Origin: Dethiobacter alkaliphilus AHT 1
GTDB lineage: Bacteria; Bacillota; Dethiobacteria; Dethiobacterales; Dethiobacteraceae
DNA: 64,000 nt
NCBI RefSeq assembly: GCF_000174415.1
Contig: NZ_ACJM01000002.1
Location: 1-64,000 of the forward strand
Direction of reading: 5' to 3'
A program made the position numbers and the translations under genes. Under the pieces are notes generated by a model. The model was not told where the DNA came from, did not search any database, and worked only from the letters and a program-made list of their open reading frames with translations. This document shows, in pieces, positions 52,628 through 61,793 of this stretch (within the stretch, counting starts at the first letter, position 1; each line of letters starts with the position of its first letter).

Positions 52628-53905
52628 TTGGCGCAGATGGAAAAAGCAGTTTTAGTAGGACTGGAAACGCAGGATACACAATGGAATATCGAGGAAACCA
52701 TGCATGAGTTGGCGTTGCTTGCCGAAACCGCCGGTGCAGAGCCGGTGGCGGAAATTATTCAGAAACGGCAGCGCCCGGATTCTGCATTTTATGTAGGCAA
52801 AGGCAAAGCGGAGGAAATCCGCCTTATTGTGGAGGAGACCGATGCTCAACTGGTTCTCTTTGACGATGAGCTTTCCCCGTCCCAGAGAAGAAACCTGGAA
52901 GAGGCGGTGGCAGTCCGGGTAGTAGACCGGACTGCACTGATTTTGGATATTTTCGCGCAGCGGGCCAAGACAAAGGAAGGAAAGCTGCAGGTGGAGCTGG
53001 CGCAACTGCACTACCTGCTGCCCCGTTTAACGGGAATGGGGGTACAGCTCTCCCGGCTGGCCGGTGGAATCGGCACCAGAGGGCCCGGTGAAACCAAGTT
53101 GGAAGTGGATCGTCGCCGCATTCGCAAAAGAATCAGCGACCTTAAAAAAGAGATTGAAGAAATCAAAAAACACCGTACCCTGCATCGCAAAGCCAGGCAG
53201 GAAGTGCCGCTGCCGGTGGTCACCCTGGTGGGCTATACCAATGCAGGCAAGTCCACACTTCTAAATGCACTGACCAATGCGGACGTGTTTGCCGAGGACA
53301 AGCTGTTTGCCACGCTGGACCCCACCACCAGACAGGTGGAGCTGCCCGGCGGCAGTATGTTTCTTTTAACCGACACCGTAGGTTTTATTCAGAAACTGCC
53401 CCATCACCTGGTGGCCGCATTTCGTGCCACGCTGGAGGAAGTGCTGGAGGCCGACCTCCTTTTGCACGTGGTGGATACTTCACACCCTCAGGCCGCGGAG
53501 CAAATGAACGCGGTGCAAAATATTTTACAGCAGCTGGGAGCCCAAGAGCTGCCTGCTATCGTGGTGTTTAATAAAATGGATATGCCCGAGGCGCATGCCA
53601 ACCTGTCCGCCCTGGCCGGAGAGTGGCCTGAACATGTGGCCGTTTCCGCTAAAAACAAAGTGGGGCTGGATACGCTTCTGGAGGCCATTTCCGACAATTT
53701 GCAAAAAAATCATGTCCGCCTGGATCTGACGCTGCCCTTTGGCAGCGAAAAGATACTGGCCATAATTCGTAAGTACGGCCAACTGGAGCAGGAAGAATAC
53801 AAAGCCGACGGCATTGCCGTCCGTGCGGTGATGCCCAGGCCATGGGCCGAAAAAGTAAAAAACAGTCTGGTTGAAGGAGCAGCAGAATTTGCCGATGATA
53901 AATAA
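52628..53905 (+). CDS. hflX: GTPase HflX
   Basis: A 425-residue ribosome-associated GTPase. It has an N-terminal HflX domain (FYVGKGKAEEIRLIVEE and LFDDELSPSQRRNLEEAVAVRVVDRTALILDIFAQRAKTKEG), GTRGPGETKLEVDRRRI, the G1 motif GYTNAGKSTLLNAL, G3 DTVGFIQKLP and G4 NKMD. It rescues stalled ribosomes in stress in other bacteria. TTG 52628 start. ynbA in Bacillus nomenclature. Confidence 0.95.
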   Translation: MAQMEKAVLVGLETQDTQWNIEETMHELALLAETAGAEPVAEIIQKRQRPDSAFYVGKGKAEEIRLIVEETDAQLVLFDDELSPSQRRNLEEAVAVRVVDRTALILDIFAQRAKTKEGKLQVELAQLHYLLPRLTGMGVQLSRLAGGIGTRGPGETKLEVDRRRIRKRISDLKKEIEEIKKHRTLHRKARQEVPLPVVTLVGYTNAGKSTLLNALTNADVFAEDKLFATLDPTTRQVELPGGSMFLLTDTVGFIQKLPHHLVAAFRATLEEVLEADLLLHVVDTSHPQAAEQMNAVQNILQQLGAQELPAIVVFNKMDMPEAHANLSALAGEWPEHVAVSAKNKVGLDTLLEAISDNLQKNHVRLDLTLPFGSEKILAIIRKYGQLEQEEYKADGIAVRAVMPRPWAEKVKNSLVEGAAEFADDK

Positions 53906-55142
53906 TTACAAAAAATATCAGGAGTTGTTGTCCGCTGTTGAAAGAGAGATAAAACCAGAGCTGGCAGAGGTTGATGAAACCACACTCTACAATCAGGGGC
54001 GGGTGCTGGAAGCGTTTAAAGAGTGCCGGGTGGATGAGACAAGCTTTTACGATTCCACCGGCTACGGCTACAATGACATAGGCAGAGAACAGCTTGACCG
54101 GCTTTATGCCCTGGTATTCGGCGGCGAAGCAGCCTTGGTCCGTCCTCAGTTTGTCTCCGGCACCCACGCCATTTCCTGCTGTTTATACAGCGTCCTTTCC
54201 CCCGGTGACCGGCTTGTTTCCCTCACAGGGAAACCCTATGATACCCTGCAGAAGGCGCTGGGCTTAACGGCTGACCTGCCAGGTGATCTGGCCAGCCAAA
54301 ACATCAGCTATGACGAAGTGGATCTTACTGCAGGGCTGGATGAAGAAAAACTGGATAAAGTCCTGGCAGAAAAGACTAAAGCGGTGCTAATTCAGCGCTC
54401 CCGCGGCTATGCAGGGCGGCGGGCCCTTACTGTGGAGGACATTAAAGAGCTAAACGCTGCTGTAAAAAAACGCTCTCCAGATACAATAGTCTTTGTGGAC
54501 AACTGTTACGGTGAGTTTGTAGATGAGTGCGAGCCCTGCCATGTGGGGGTAGATTTACTGGCGGGATCACTGATTAAAAATCCCGGTGCCGGACTGGCGC
54601 CGCTGGGCGGTTATGTGGCCGGCCGTGCCGATTTGGTGGAGAAGGCTGCCTGGCGCCTTACCGCCCCGGGGCTGGGCAGCGACATCGGAGCCATGCCCGG
54701 GGTAAAACGGTTGTTTTTTCAAGGGCTGTTTCAGGCCCCCCACCAGGTTGGACAGGCACTAAAGGGTATGATGCTGGCAGCGGCTCTTTTTACCAGGCTG
54801 GGGTACACCGTAAGCCCCAAACCCGGAGAAAAGAGGGGAGACATTGTCCAAGCGGTTCAGCTTGGCGACCCCCAACTGTTACAAAGTTTTTGCCGGGCGG
54901 TACAAAGTGCTTCACCGGTGGACAGCCACCTGACTCCGCAGCCGGCGCCCATGCCCGGATACCGCGATGAGGTAATCATGGCCGCCGGCACCTTTGTCCA
55001 GGGGGCCAGCAGTGAGTTTTCCGCCGATGCACCCCTGCGGCCACCCTATCAGGTCTTTATGCAGGGCGGCCTGACCTATGAACATGTGAAGCTGGCGCTG
55101 GCCACTATACTGGACCGGTTAGAAATTTCACCAACTTCTTGA
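53895..55142 (+). CDS. YnbB/aluminium-resistance-family PLP protein
   Basis: A 415-residue PLP-type-I aminotransferase-like protein ('methionine gamma-lyase family' or aluminium resistance protein in databases). It has RPQFVSGTHAISCCLYSVLSPGD, IFVDNCYGEFVDECEPCHVGVDLLAGSLIKNPGAG with the PLP-Lys context, and FVQGASSEFSADAPLRPP. The reaction is not established. ATG 53895 or TTG 53889 could be the start; it overlaps the hflX end by 11 bases. The order hflX-ynbB is conserved in Bacillus. Confidence 0.85.
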   Translation: MINNYKKYQELLSAVEREIKPELAEVDETTLYNQGRVLEAFKECRVDETSFYDSTGYGYNDIGREQLDRLYALVFGGEAALVRPQFVSGTHAISCCLYSVLSPGDRLVSLTGKPYDTLQKALGLTADLPGDLASQNISYDEVDLTAGLDEEKLDKVLAEKTKAVLIQRSRGYAGRRALTVEDIKELNAAVKKRSPDTIVFVDNCYGEFVDECEPCHVGVDLLAGSLIKNPGAGLAPLGGYVAGRADLVEKAAWRLTAPGLGSDIGAMPGVKRLFFQGLFQAPHQVGQALKGMMLAAALFTRLGYTVSPKPGEKRGDIVQAVQLGDPQLLQSFCRAVQSASPVDSHLTPQPAPMPGYRDEVIMAAGTFVQGASSEFSADAPLRPPYQVFMQGGLTYEHVKLALATILDRLEISPTS

Positions 55143-55168
55143 CAGCTTTAATAATGTGCCGATATAAT
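55139..55168 (+). promoter_or_regulatory. Predicted sigma-A promoter of glnA
   Basis: TTGACA at 55139-55144 and TATAAT at 55163-55168, 18 bases apart. The -35 overlaps the ynbB stop codon. Confidence 0.8.
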
Positions 55169-55214
55169 CGTAAAGGAATAAATCGCGAGAATTTACCAGA
55201 AAAGGGGTAGTTAA

Positions 55215-56546
55215 ATGGGTTATAACAGGGATGATATTTTACATTTTGTCCGGGAACTGAAGATCAAGTTCATCCGTCTTCAGTTTGCCGATGTTTTGGG
55301 AATTTCCAAGAACGTGGCCATCCCTGTGCAGCAGCTGGAGAAGGCGCTGGACGGAGAGCTGATGTTTGACGGCTCTTCCATTGAGGGATTTGTACGCATT
55401 GAGGAGTCGGATATGTATCTGCGTCCCGACCCCAATACGTTTGCCATTTTCCCCTGGAATACCCATAAGGGAGGGGCGGAAGCACGCCTGATCTGTGATA
55501 TTCATAATTCAGACGGAACGCCGTTTTCCGGATGCCCCCGCAATACCCTGCGCCGCGCCATCGCCGATGCGGCCTCCATGGGATACGAAATGAACGCCGG
55601 CCCTGAGGCGGAATTTTTTATGTTTTTAAAGGACGAGCACGGCCGTGCCACCACCATTACCCATGACCGCGGCAGCTATTTTGATTTGATGCCCGTGGAT
55701 CTGGGCGAGGCAGCCCGTCGTGACATGGTTCTCACACTACAGGAAATGGGTTTTGAGGTGGAAGCCTCCCATCATGAAGTGGCTCCCGGTCAGCATGAAA
55801 TCGCTTTTAAATATGCCGATGCCCTGACCACCGCCGATAACATCGCCACCTTTAAACTGGTGGTACGCACCATTGCCATGCAGCACAACCTGCACGCCAC
55901 CTTTATGCCCAAACCGGTTTTTGGAATTGCCGGCTCCGGTATGCACACTCATCAGTCTCTGTTTAAAGACGGTAATAATGTTTTCTATGATGAAAACAAC
56001 GAATCCATGCTCTCCGATACAGCCCGCTACTATATCGGCGGTATGATTAAGCACATTAAAGGCTTCACTGCGGTGACCAATCCGCTGGTTAACTCCTACA
56101 AGCGGCTGGTGCCCGGTTACGAAGCTCCGGTCTACATTGCCTGGAGCGAGCGCAACCGCAGCCCGTTGATTCGCATTCCCGCAAGACGCGGCATCGGCAC
56201 CCGCATCGAACTGAGAAATCCCGATCCTTCCTGCAACCCGTATCTGGCTCTGGCCGTTACGCTGCAAGCGGGCCTGGACGGTATCAGAAACAAAATCACT
56301 CCTCCGGAACCGGTCAATCAGAATATCTACGATATGTCTGAGGCCGAACGGCAAGAACTGGGCATTGAGACCCTGCCCCTTACTTTGGGCAACGCACTGG
56401 AAGAGCTGAAAAAAGATGAATTGGTGAGAAAGGCTCTGGGCGAACATATCTATAATCGCTTCCTGGATGCCAAAACCATTGAGTGGAACACCTACAGAAC
56501 ACAGGTTCACCAGTGGGAAGTGGAAAATTACCTCACCGTATTTTAA
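55215..56546 (+). CDS. glnA: Glutamine synthetase, type I (GSI-alpha-like)
   Basis: A 443-residue glutamine synthetase making glutamine from glutamate and ammonia. [19 protein letters not shown], the [11 protein letters not shown] metal ligands, [36 protein letters not shown] and [17 protein letters not shown] are all present. The adenylylation region of the beta class is absent and the length fits GSI-alpha. Bacillus has glnR here; it is missing between ynbB and glnA. Confidence 0.97.
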   Translation: MGYNRDDILHFVRELKIKFIRLQFADVLGISKNVAIPVQQLEKALDGELMFDGSSIEGFVRIEESDMYLRPDPNTFAIFPWNTHKGGAEARLICDIHNSDGTPFSGCPRNTLRRAIADAASMGYEMNAGPEAEFFMFLKDEHGRATTITHDRGSYFDLMPVDLGEAARRDMVLTLQEMGFEVEASHHEVAPGQHEIAFKYADALTTADNIATFKLVVRTIAMQHNLHATFMPKPVFGIAGSGMHTHQSLFKDGNNVFYDENNESMLSDTARYYIGGMIKHIKGFTAVTNPLVNSYKRLVPGYEAPVYIAWSERNRSPLIRIPARRGIGTRIELRNPDPSCNPYLALAVTLQAGLDGIRNKITPPEPVNQNIYDMSEAERQELGIETLPLTLGNALEELKKDELVRKALGEHIYNRFLDAKTIEWNTYRTQVHQWEVENYLTVF

Positions 56547-56559
56547 ATTACACCCAGAG

Positions 56560-56592
56560 AGAGCTCGCATGACCGGCATGCGAGCTCTTTTG
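56560..56592 (+). terminator. Rho-independent terminator after glnA
   Basis: AGAGCTCGCATG at 56560-56571 pairs with CATGCGAGCTCT at 56577-56588, followed by T. Confidence 0.92.
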
Positions 56593-56646
56593 TAAGTACA
56601 CGTTATTTAGGTATACTATTTATCATTAATTATTGGCAGGAGAAAC

Positions 56647-57318
56647 ATGATGACCACCCGTAAAGAAAAAGCTGAAAAAATTCTGGCCGTTTTACAAGAA
56701 GAGAACCCTGAGCCGGTTTCCGAGCTGAACTTTGACACCCCCTGGCAGCTCCTGGTGGCTGTAATCCTTTCGGCCCAGTCCACCGATAAACAGGTTAATA
56801 AAGTTACCGCCAACCTTTTTGCCAAGTACGCCAGTCCGCAAGATATGGCAGAGCTGACCCCAGAGGAGTTGGCAGAAGACATTAAATCCCTGGGACTGTT
56901 TCGCAACAAAGCCAAACATCTGGTGGGTGCGGCCAGGGCCATTTTGGACCAACACGGGGGAGAGGTGCCCCGTACTCTGGCCAAGCTCCAATCACTGCCC
57001 GGTGTGGGACGCAAAACAGCAAATGTGGTGCTGGCCAATGCCTTTGGCGTGCCGGCCCTGGCCGTTGATACCCACGTATTCCGAGTGGCAAACAGATTGG
57101 GCCTGGCCAAAGCAAAAACACCGGAAGAAACGGAAAAACAACTCTCTCGGGCCATCCCCCGCAGTTTGTGGGCGGATGCCCATCATTGGTTGATTTTACA
57201 CGGCCGCTACATCTGCGTGGCCAGAAAGCCCCGTTGTCCACAGTGTCCTGTTACAGAGTGGTGTAGTTGGTATCAAAAGGAACAGAAAACTTCCCCGAAA
57301 AGAGGTGCTAAGCTTTGA
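56647..57318 (+). CDS. nth: Endonuclease III
   Basis: A 223-residue base-excision repair glycosylase/AP lyase. ILSAQSTDKQVN, the helix-hairpin-helix LPGVGRKTANVVLANAFG with catalytic Lys, VDTHVFRVANRLG with catalytic Asp, and the FeS ligands CVARKPRCPQCPVTEWC are all visible. ATG follows AGGAGAAAC. Overlaps the next gene by four bases. Confidence 0.96.
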   Translation: MMTTRKEKAEKILAVLQEENPEPVSELNFDTPWQLLVAVILSAQSTDKQVNKVTANLFAKYASPQDMAELTPEELAEDIKSLGLFRNKAKHLVGAARAILDQHGGEVPRTLAKLQSLPGVGRKTANVVLANAFGVPALAVDTHVFRVANRLGLAKAKTPEETEKQLSRAIPRSLWADAHHWLILHGRYICVARKPRCPQCPVTEWCSWYQKEQKTSPKRGAKL

Positions 57319-57911
57319 ACCGAATCCGCCGCATTTTTATCACCGGTTTGCTTTTTCTGCTGCCAACCCTGATTACCCTTTATCTGTTGATCTTCTTATT
57401 TACCTCCGTCGATTCCATATTTAACAATCTTTTTTCGCATTTCTTTGGCCGGACTCTCCCCGGCTTAGGCTTTCTTTTAACCATTGCCTTTATTTTTGGC
57501 GTTGGCCTGCTGGCCACAAACGTGCTGGGAGTAAAAATTATCAGGCAAATTGAAATGACCTTTGCCGGACTGCCTGTGGTGAAACCGGTCTATGCTGCCA
57601 TTCGGCAGATTATCGATGCATTTTCCGGGGACCGTAAAAACATCTTTGAATCGGTGGCCATGGTGGAGTACCCCAGAAAAGGAATGTTTGCCATTGGCTT
57701 TATCACCGGCAAAGGCGCCGGAGAAGTACAGGAGAAAACTGCCCAAGACGTTCAGGCCGTCTTCATTCCCACCACCCCGAACCCAACCTCGGGTTTTCTG
57801 CTCCTGATTCCCAAAGAACAGTTAATGCCCCTGGAAATGACGGTGGAAGAAGCCCTGAAACTAATCATATCCGGAGGCGTAGTTGTTCCCGACTGGCCCA
57901 GACCACAATAA
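57315..57911 (+). CDS. DUF502-family membrane protein
   Basis: A 198-residue protein with two N-terminal transmembrane helices (FITGLLFLLPTLITLYLLIFLF, and LPGLGFLLTIAFIFGVGLLATNVLG) and a soluble C-terminal domain with PVVKPVYAAIRQIIDAF, FIPTTPNPTSGFLLLIPKEQL and MTVEEALKLIISGG. Typical DUF502; function unknown in bacteria. TTG start overlapping nth. Confidence 0.9.
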   Translation: MNRIRRIFITGLLFLLPTLITLYLLIFLFTSVDSIFNNLFSHFFGRTLPGLGFLLTIAFIFGVGLLATNVLGVKIIRQIEMTFAGLPVVKPVYAAIRQIIDAFSGDRKNIFESVAMVEYPRKGMFAIGFITGKGAGEVQEKTAQDVQAVFIPTTPNPTSGFLLLIPKEQLMPLEMTVEEALKLIISGGVVVPDWPRPQ

Positions 57912-57940
57912 GTGGACAAATAAACCTGTCCCTCTGTCCA
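57912..57940 (+). repeat. Second copy of the GTGGACAAATAARCCTG repeat
   Basis: GTGGACAAATAAACCTG at 57912-57928 matches the sequence upstream of miaB. TGGACA at 57913-57918 pairs with TGTCCA at 57935-57940. Confidence 0.6.
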
Positions 57941-57946
57941 TAAAAA

Positions 57947-57985
57947 AGGCCTGCTCCTCATAAAAGGGAGCAGGCCTTGTATTAT
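57947..57985. terminator. Bidirectional terminator between the DUF502 gene and lexA
   Basis: AAGGCCTGCTCC at 57947-57958 pairs with GGAGCAGGCCTT at 57967-57978, flanked by A and T runs. Confidence 0.9.
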
Positions 57986-58600
57986 TTAATGAATGTGACG
58001 GAATACGCCGATTACTTTGCCGATGATAGAGATATGAGGGGAACGGAGGGGTTCATATAAATCGTTTTCCGGCTGCAGGCGAATATGGTCTTTTTCTTTG
58101 TAGAACCGTTTCACCGTGGCCTCACCTTCCAGCATGGCTACAATTATTTCCCCGTTGCTGGCGGTAGACTGCTGCCGGACAATAACCAAATCGCCATCCA
58201 TAATACCGGCATTAATCATGCTGTCGCCCCGGACTCTGAGCAGGAATACATTGTCCTGGTGGACCATCATCTTGGGCAGAGGAAAATATTCTTCAATATT
58301 TTGTTCCGCCAGAATTGGCTCACCGGCTGTAACATGACCTACCACCGGAGCGCTGACCACATCGGGAACAACAGTGGGGGAAGGATCGTCGTCAATAAGC
58401 TCCAGAGCTCTTGGTTTGGTTGGATCCCGACGAATATAACCCTTGCTTTCCAGTTTTGCTAAATGGGCATGAACGGTGGAGCTGGAAGAAAGGCCCACCG
58501 CCTGGCCGATTTCACGTACAGAAGGCGGATAATTTTTTGCCTTCACTTCACGGCGGATATAGTCTAATATCTGCATTTGCCTTGGTGTCAGATCATCCAC
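57986..58600 (-). CDS. lexA: SOS repressor LexA
   Basis: A 204-residue repressor. The winged-helix N-terminus has [46 protein letters not shown]. The self-cleavage site Ala-Gly lies in GHVTAGEPI. Catalytic Ser is in [11 protein letters not shown] and Lys in [13 protein letters not shown] 58600 follows GTGAGGTG; the longer frame is ignored. Divergent from yneA with operator sites between. Confidence 0.96.
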   Translation of the reverse strand: MDDLTPRQMQILDYIRREVKAKNYPPSVREIGQAVGLSSSSTVHAHLAKLESKGYIRRDPTKPRALELIDDDPSPTVVPDVVSAPVVGHVTAGEPILAEQNIEEYFPLPKMMVHQDNVFLLRVRGDSMINAGIMDGDLVIVRQQSTASNGEIIVAMLEGEATVKRFYKEKDHIRLQPENDLYEPLRSPHISIIGKVIGVFRHIH

Positions 58601-58650
58601 TGGGCAACACCTCACTTTAAAAGCATTATATCATAATTTTCCATAAAAAT

Positions 58651-58664
58651 CAAACACCCGTTCG
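58651..58664. promoter_or_regulatory. LexA box upstream of lexA
   Basis: CAAACACCCGTTCG; its reverse complement CGAACGGGTGTTTG matches CGAACRNRYGTTYG perfectly. Autoregulatory site for lexA. Confidence 0.85.
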
Positions 58665-58683
58665 ATTTTTTTATGAAAACCTA

Positions 58684-58712
58684 TTGACGCGTACACTTGT
58701 TCGTGCTATAGT
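58684..58712 (+). promoter_or_regulatory. yneA-like promoter with embedded LexA box
   Basis: TTGACG at 58684-58689 and TATAGT at 58707-58712 with a 17-base spacer. A LexA box, CGTACACTTGTTCG at 58690-58703 (one mismatch), fills the spacer. Confidence 0.82.
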
Positions 58713-58717
58713 TTATA

Positions 58718-58731
58718 CAAACAAGTGTTTG
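58718..58731 (+). promoter_or_regulatory. Second LexA box upstream of the yneA-like gene
   Basis: CAAACAAGTGTTTG at 58718-58731 differs from the consensus only at the second base (A for G); it lies just after the start site region. Confidence 0.75.
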
Positions 58732-58743
58732 GAGTGATGCGAA

Positions 58744-59055
58744 ATGAAAACTCTTTCTGCCTTTACTGCCAGAAAAGCACGGACCGAGAAGAAGAAACTG
58801 AAAATATACCGGGCTTTGGCCCTTTTGACAATCTGGATGTTGATTATGGCTTTTACTTTCTTTCAGGGTAATGTTGCTATGGGGGAAGTAGAAGAGCCCC
58901 AAACCGTGGTGGTATCCGCAGGAGATACTTTATGGTCTTTGGCTAAAATACATGCACCGGGCCGTGACATTCGCAGCTATATTGAGCAGATCCGCCAGGC
59001 AAACCAGCTCTCCGGCTCCGTTTTGCATCCCGGCCAAGAGCTGATTCTCCCCTGA
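58744..59055 (+). CDS. yneA: YneA-like SOS cell-division inhibitor (membrane anchor plus LysM)
   Basis: A 103-residue protein with a basic N-terminus, one transmembrane helix (residues 26-43, LALLTIWMLIMAFTFF) and a C-terminal LysM domain (VVVSAGDTLWSLAKIHAPGRDIRSYIEQIRQAN ... GSVLHPGQELILP). It is divergent from lexA with two LexA boxes in its promoter, exactly as Bacillus yneA. YneA delays septation after DNA damage. Confidence 0.88.
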   Translation: MKTLSAFTARKARTEKKKLKIYRALALLTIWMLIMAFTFFQGNVAMGEVEEPQTVVVSAGDTLWSLAKIHAPGRDIRSYIEQIRQANQLSGSVLHPGQELILP

Positions 59056-59110
59056 TAATAATTTTTTCACTCCCGGTCATGCTATTAACAAAACCTGCGG
59101 GGGTGATAAT

Positions 59111-59272
59111 ATGTCCGAACATGAAATACCCTGGCATGAAGGAGATATTTTCCACGACAAACTGGATGCCTATCCATTGTATGATTATTTCCCGTTGGAA
59201 AAGAAAGCCCCAGAGAAAAAAACAGCAGATTCCAAAATTGAATCATACCTAAAAAAGACCGATTGGCACTAA
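59111..59272 (+). CDS. Small acidic protein of unknown function
   Basis: Not recognised; 53 residues, MSEHEIPWHEGDIFHDKLDAYPLYDYF, then a Lys/Glu-rich C-terminus. GGGGGTGATAAT precedes the ATG. It is followed by a terminator whose 5' arm overlaps its final codons, so it is likely real. No signal or membrane segment. Confidence 0.7.
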   Translation: MSEHEIPWHEGDIFHDKLDAYPLYDYFPLEKKAPEKKTADSKIESYLKKTDWH

Positions 59273-59289
59273 GCCAATCGGTTTTTTTG
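59258..59289. terminator. Bidirectional terminator between the 59111 gene and leuA
   Basis: ACCGATTGGC at 59258-59267 pairs with GCCAATCGGT at 59273-59282, followed by a T run; serves both convergent genes. Confidence 0.9.
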
Positions 59290-59295
59290 TACTTT

Positions 59296-60855
59296 TTATT
59301 TTACATCACAGCCGCAGCCGTTAGTATGGCCGTTGCCATTCATATGACAAATGGAAAGCAGTTTATTGACACCGTTTAAATAAGCCCTGACGGATGCTTC
59401 AATGATATCGGTGGAGGTTCCCCGGCCCACAATATTTTTGTCCTGATACTGAATCATGATGGACACCTCACCCAAAGCATCTCGACCTTCGGTGACGCCG
59501 CGCAGGTTATAGGTCTCCAGGCGGGGTTCGATACCGGTAATTTTATCAATAGCATTATAGGCGGCATCGATGGGCCCGGCACCGCAGTCGGTTTCCACAA
59601 AAATTTCGTCGTCTTTTTTCAGCTTCACCACCGCCGCCGGAATGCTGCGGGAGCCGCTCACCGTTTGCAGGTACTCGAGGGAATAGGTGGGGGCAGCATA
59701 GGCCAGACGGTCTGCCATCAACGCTTCCAGATCTTCACGGAATACTTCTTTTTTCTTGTCGGCCAGCTCCAGAAATGCCTCAAAGAATTGGGCAAACTCC
59801 GTTTCTTCCAGCACAAAGCCCATTTCCTGCAGTTCATTTTTCACCGCGTGGCGTCCGGAACGGGCGGTGAGCACCATTTGCGCCGCCTTACCACCAATTA
59901 ATTCGGCATTGATAATTTCATAGGTGGACAGGTTTTTAAGCACTCCGTCCTGGTGAATTCCGGAAGAGTGGGCAAAGGCATTGATACCAATGACCGCTTT
60001 GTTAACGGGAATGGGAATACCGGTAAGGTTTGAGACAAGGCGGCTGGTCTTATAGATCTCATCCAGTTGGACATCGGTGCGGTAGTCCTGGAAGTAGTCT
60101 TTGCGGATTACCAGCCCGGTTACGATTTCTTCCAGAGCAGCATTGCCCGCCCGTTCGCCGATGCCGTTAATATTACATTCCACCTGGCGCGCTCCGTATT
60201 TGATTGCTTCCAGGGAATTGGCCACCGCCAGGCCCAAATCGTTATGGCAATGCACACTGACTATTGCTTTATCGATATTTGGTACCCGGTTCATGATATT
60301 GCTGATCATGGCACCGTATTCTTCCGGCACTGCATAACCTACTGTGTCGGGCAGGTTAATAACGGTGGCTCCGGCATTAATCACCGCCTCAATAACGCGG
60401 CACATATAATCCAGGTCGCTGCGTGTGGCATCTTCTAAAGAATACTGCACATCCGCAGTATAGCGCTTGGCATACCTGACCGCTTCCACACCCATTTCCA
60501 GCAGTGTTTGCGGGTCCTTTTGCAATTTATATTTCATATGGATATCGGAGGAACCAAGAAAAGTATGAATCCGGGGACGTTCCGCATCTTTAATGGCTTC
60601 CCAGACCGCATCGATGTCGCCCTGTATTGTACGGGCCAGAGCCGTAATAATGGGACCTTTTACCTGCTGGGCAATACTTTGTACTGCTTTAAACTCGCCG
60701 GGAGAAGAGACGGGGAAGCCGCACTCAATCACATCCACATTCAGCTTAGCCAACTGCTTGGCAATCTTTAGTTTCTCTTTGCGGTTAAGCCGTGCGCCGG
60801 GAGTTTGTTCCCCGTCACGGAGCGTAGAATCGAAAATCATAATTTTTTCAGTCAT
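59296..60855 (-). CDS. leuA: 2-isopropylmalate synthase
   Basis: A 519-residue enzyme that condenses acetyl-CoA with 2-oxoisovalerate, the committed leucine step. [30 protein letters not shown] and the metal/substrate motif [14 protein letters not shown] in the TIM barrel; the C-terminal dimer/regulatory domain (LEYLQTVSG ...) is present. Single gene here; other leu genes are not in the window. Preceded by a Leu T-box. Confidence 0.96.
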   Translation of the reverse strand: MTEKIMIFDSTLRDGEQTPGARLNRKEKLKIAKQLAKLNVDVIECGFPVSSPGEFKAVQSIAQQVKGPIITALARTIQGDIDAVWEAIKDAERPRIHTFLGSSDIHMKYKLQKDPQTLLEMGVEAVRYAKRYTADVQYSLEDATRSDLDYMCRVIEAVINAGATVINLPDTVGYAVPEEYGAMISNIMNRVPNIDKAIVSVHCHNDLGLAVANSLEAIKYGARQVECNINGIGERAGNAALEEIVTGLVIRKDYFQDYRTDVQLDEIYKTSRLVSNLTGIPIPVNKAVIGINAFAHSSGIHQDGVLKNLSTYEIINAELIGGKAAQMVLTARSGRHAVKNELQEMGFVLEETEFAQFFEAFLELADKKKEVFREDLEALMADRLAYAAPTYSLEYLQTVSGSRSIPAAVVKLKKDDEIFVETDCGAGPIDAAYNAIDKITGIEPRLETYNLRGVTEGRDALGEVSIMIQYQDKNIVGRGTSTDIIEASVRAYLNGVNKLLSICHMNGNGHTNGCGCDVK

Positions 60856-60892
60856 AACAATTCCTCCTGCTCATAAAATGATTGATGTAACT

Positions 60893-61135
60893 AAAAAAAA
60901 CCTTCGCCGTTTAGAGGCGAAAGGTTTCCGCGGTACCACTCTACTAAGCACGCAGTAATGCTGCGCACCCACTCAAGCCCTTAACGCGGGATGACGGCCA
61001 GATCTACTAGTTTCCGTTCGGCTGGCACTCAGGGGGGAGTTTCTGTCCGGTCTTCGGTCCGCCTCGCACCATCCGGCGGCTCTCTGCTCTCCAGAGCCCG
61101 ACATACTTGCCCCGTCATTGCTTTGTGTCTTTGAT
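60893..61135 (-). promoter_or_regulatory. Leu-specific T-box leader of leuA
   Basis: On the minus strand the T-box motif AGTGGTACCGCGG occurs at 60941-60929 and the terminator AACCTTTCGCC / GGCGAAGGTT follows at 60926-60893. The Stem I landmark GGTGCGAG is visible. The specifier is a likely CUC at 61039-61037, fitting leucine. Uncharged tRNA-Leu would permit readthrough into leuA. Confidence 0.9.
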
Positions 61136-61144
61136 TTAAACTTA

Positions 61145-61172
61145 ATAATAACAAATTCAGGAGAAAAGTCAA
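61145..61172 (-). promoter_or_regulatory. Predicted promoter of the leuA leader
   Basis: On the minus strand TTGACT at 61172-61167 and TATTAT at 61150-61145, 16 bases apart. Confidence 0.6.
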
Positions 61173-61316
61173 ATGTTTTTTTTATTTAGAAAGAAAAAAA
61201 GTATCTAACAGGTGTTTCTTAACAAAGAATTGCATTTACCTGCCTGAGCAAGGAGAAAGTGGAAAATTCAGCGAATTTAACAGTATTGGGCCAGGCAACA
61301 AAAGGGGGGTCCGAAA

Positions 61317-61793
61317 ATGACGGCATGCCAACATATCCGGGAAAATGCAATGCATTTGATGGTGCAGACTCCATATACGCTCTTTGCTTACTGGGATGTT
61401 ACACCGGAATATCTGGAGTTGGCCAAATCATCATTGCCCGGTGAGCATTTTGGTCTGCAAATTCGACTTGTGCGCGAGACAGCAGAAGGGGCAGAGATAG
61501 CAGATACCCTGTCTATCCCTTCACAGGAGATAAAAGGAAGAACTTATTTCTCCCGGCAAAACCCCTATAACGCTTACTATGCTGAGCTGGGCCTGTCTTA
61601 TCAGGGCGGTTTTTTTACCCTGCTTCGTTCCGCCCCGGTGATTACTCCACCGGCAGGTAAAGCCACAAAGCATCTGATGCCTAAATCAACCACTGAAAGC
61701 CACCGCAAGGATACGTCCGGTTCGCAGCTTGTGCCCGACTCCTTGCCCTTTGCTTATTCTCCCGCAGAAAATAAAGGCTCGCGAGGTGATTAA
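61317..61793 (+). CDS. DUF4912-domain protein
   Basis: A 158-residue protein. The N-terminal half carries the DUF4912 pattern: LMVQTPYTLFAYWDVTPEYLELA, LQIRLV, and GRTYFSRQNPYNAYYAELGLSYQGGFFTLLRSAPV. The C-terminal 50 residues are hydrophilic and variable. Commonly found beside GH57 glucan-branching enzymes. AAGGGGGG precedes ATG 61317, and its stop abuts the next gene. Confidence 0.85.
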   Translation: MTACQHIRENAMHLMVQTPYTLFAYWDVTPEYLELAKSSLPGEHFGLQIRLVRETAEGAEIADTLSIPSQEIKGRTYFSRQNPYNAYYAELGLSYQGGFFTLLRSAPVITPPAGKATKHLMPKSTTESHRKDTSGSQLVPDSLPFAYSPAENKGSRGD

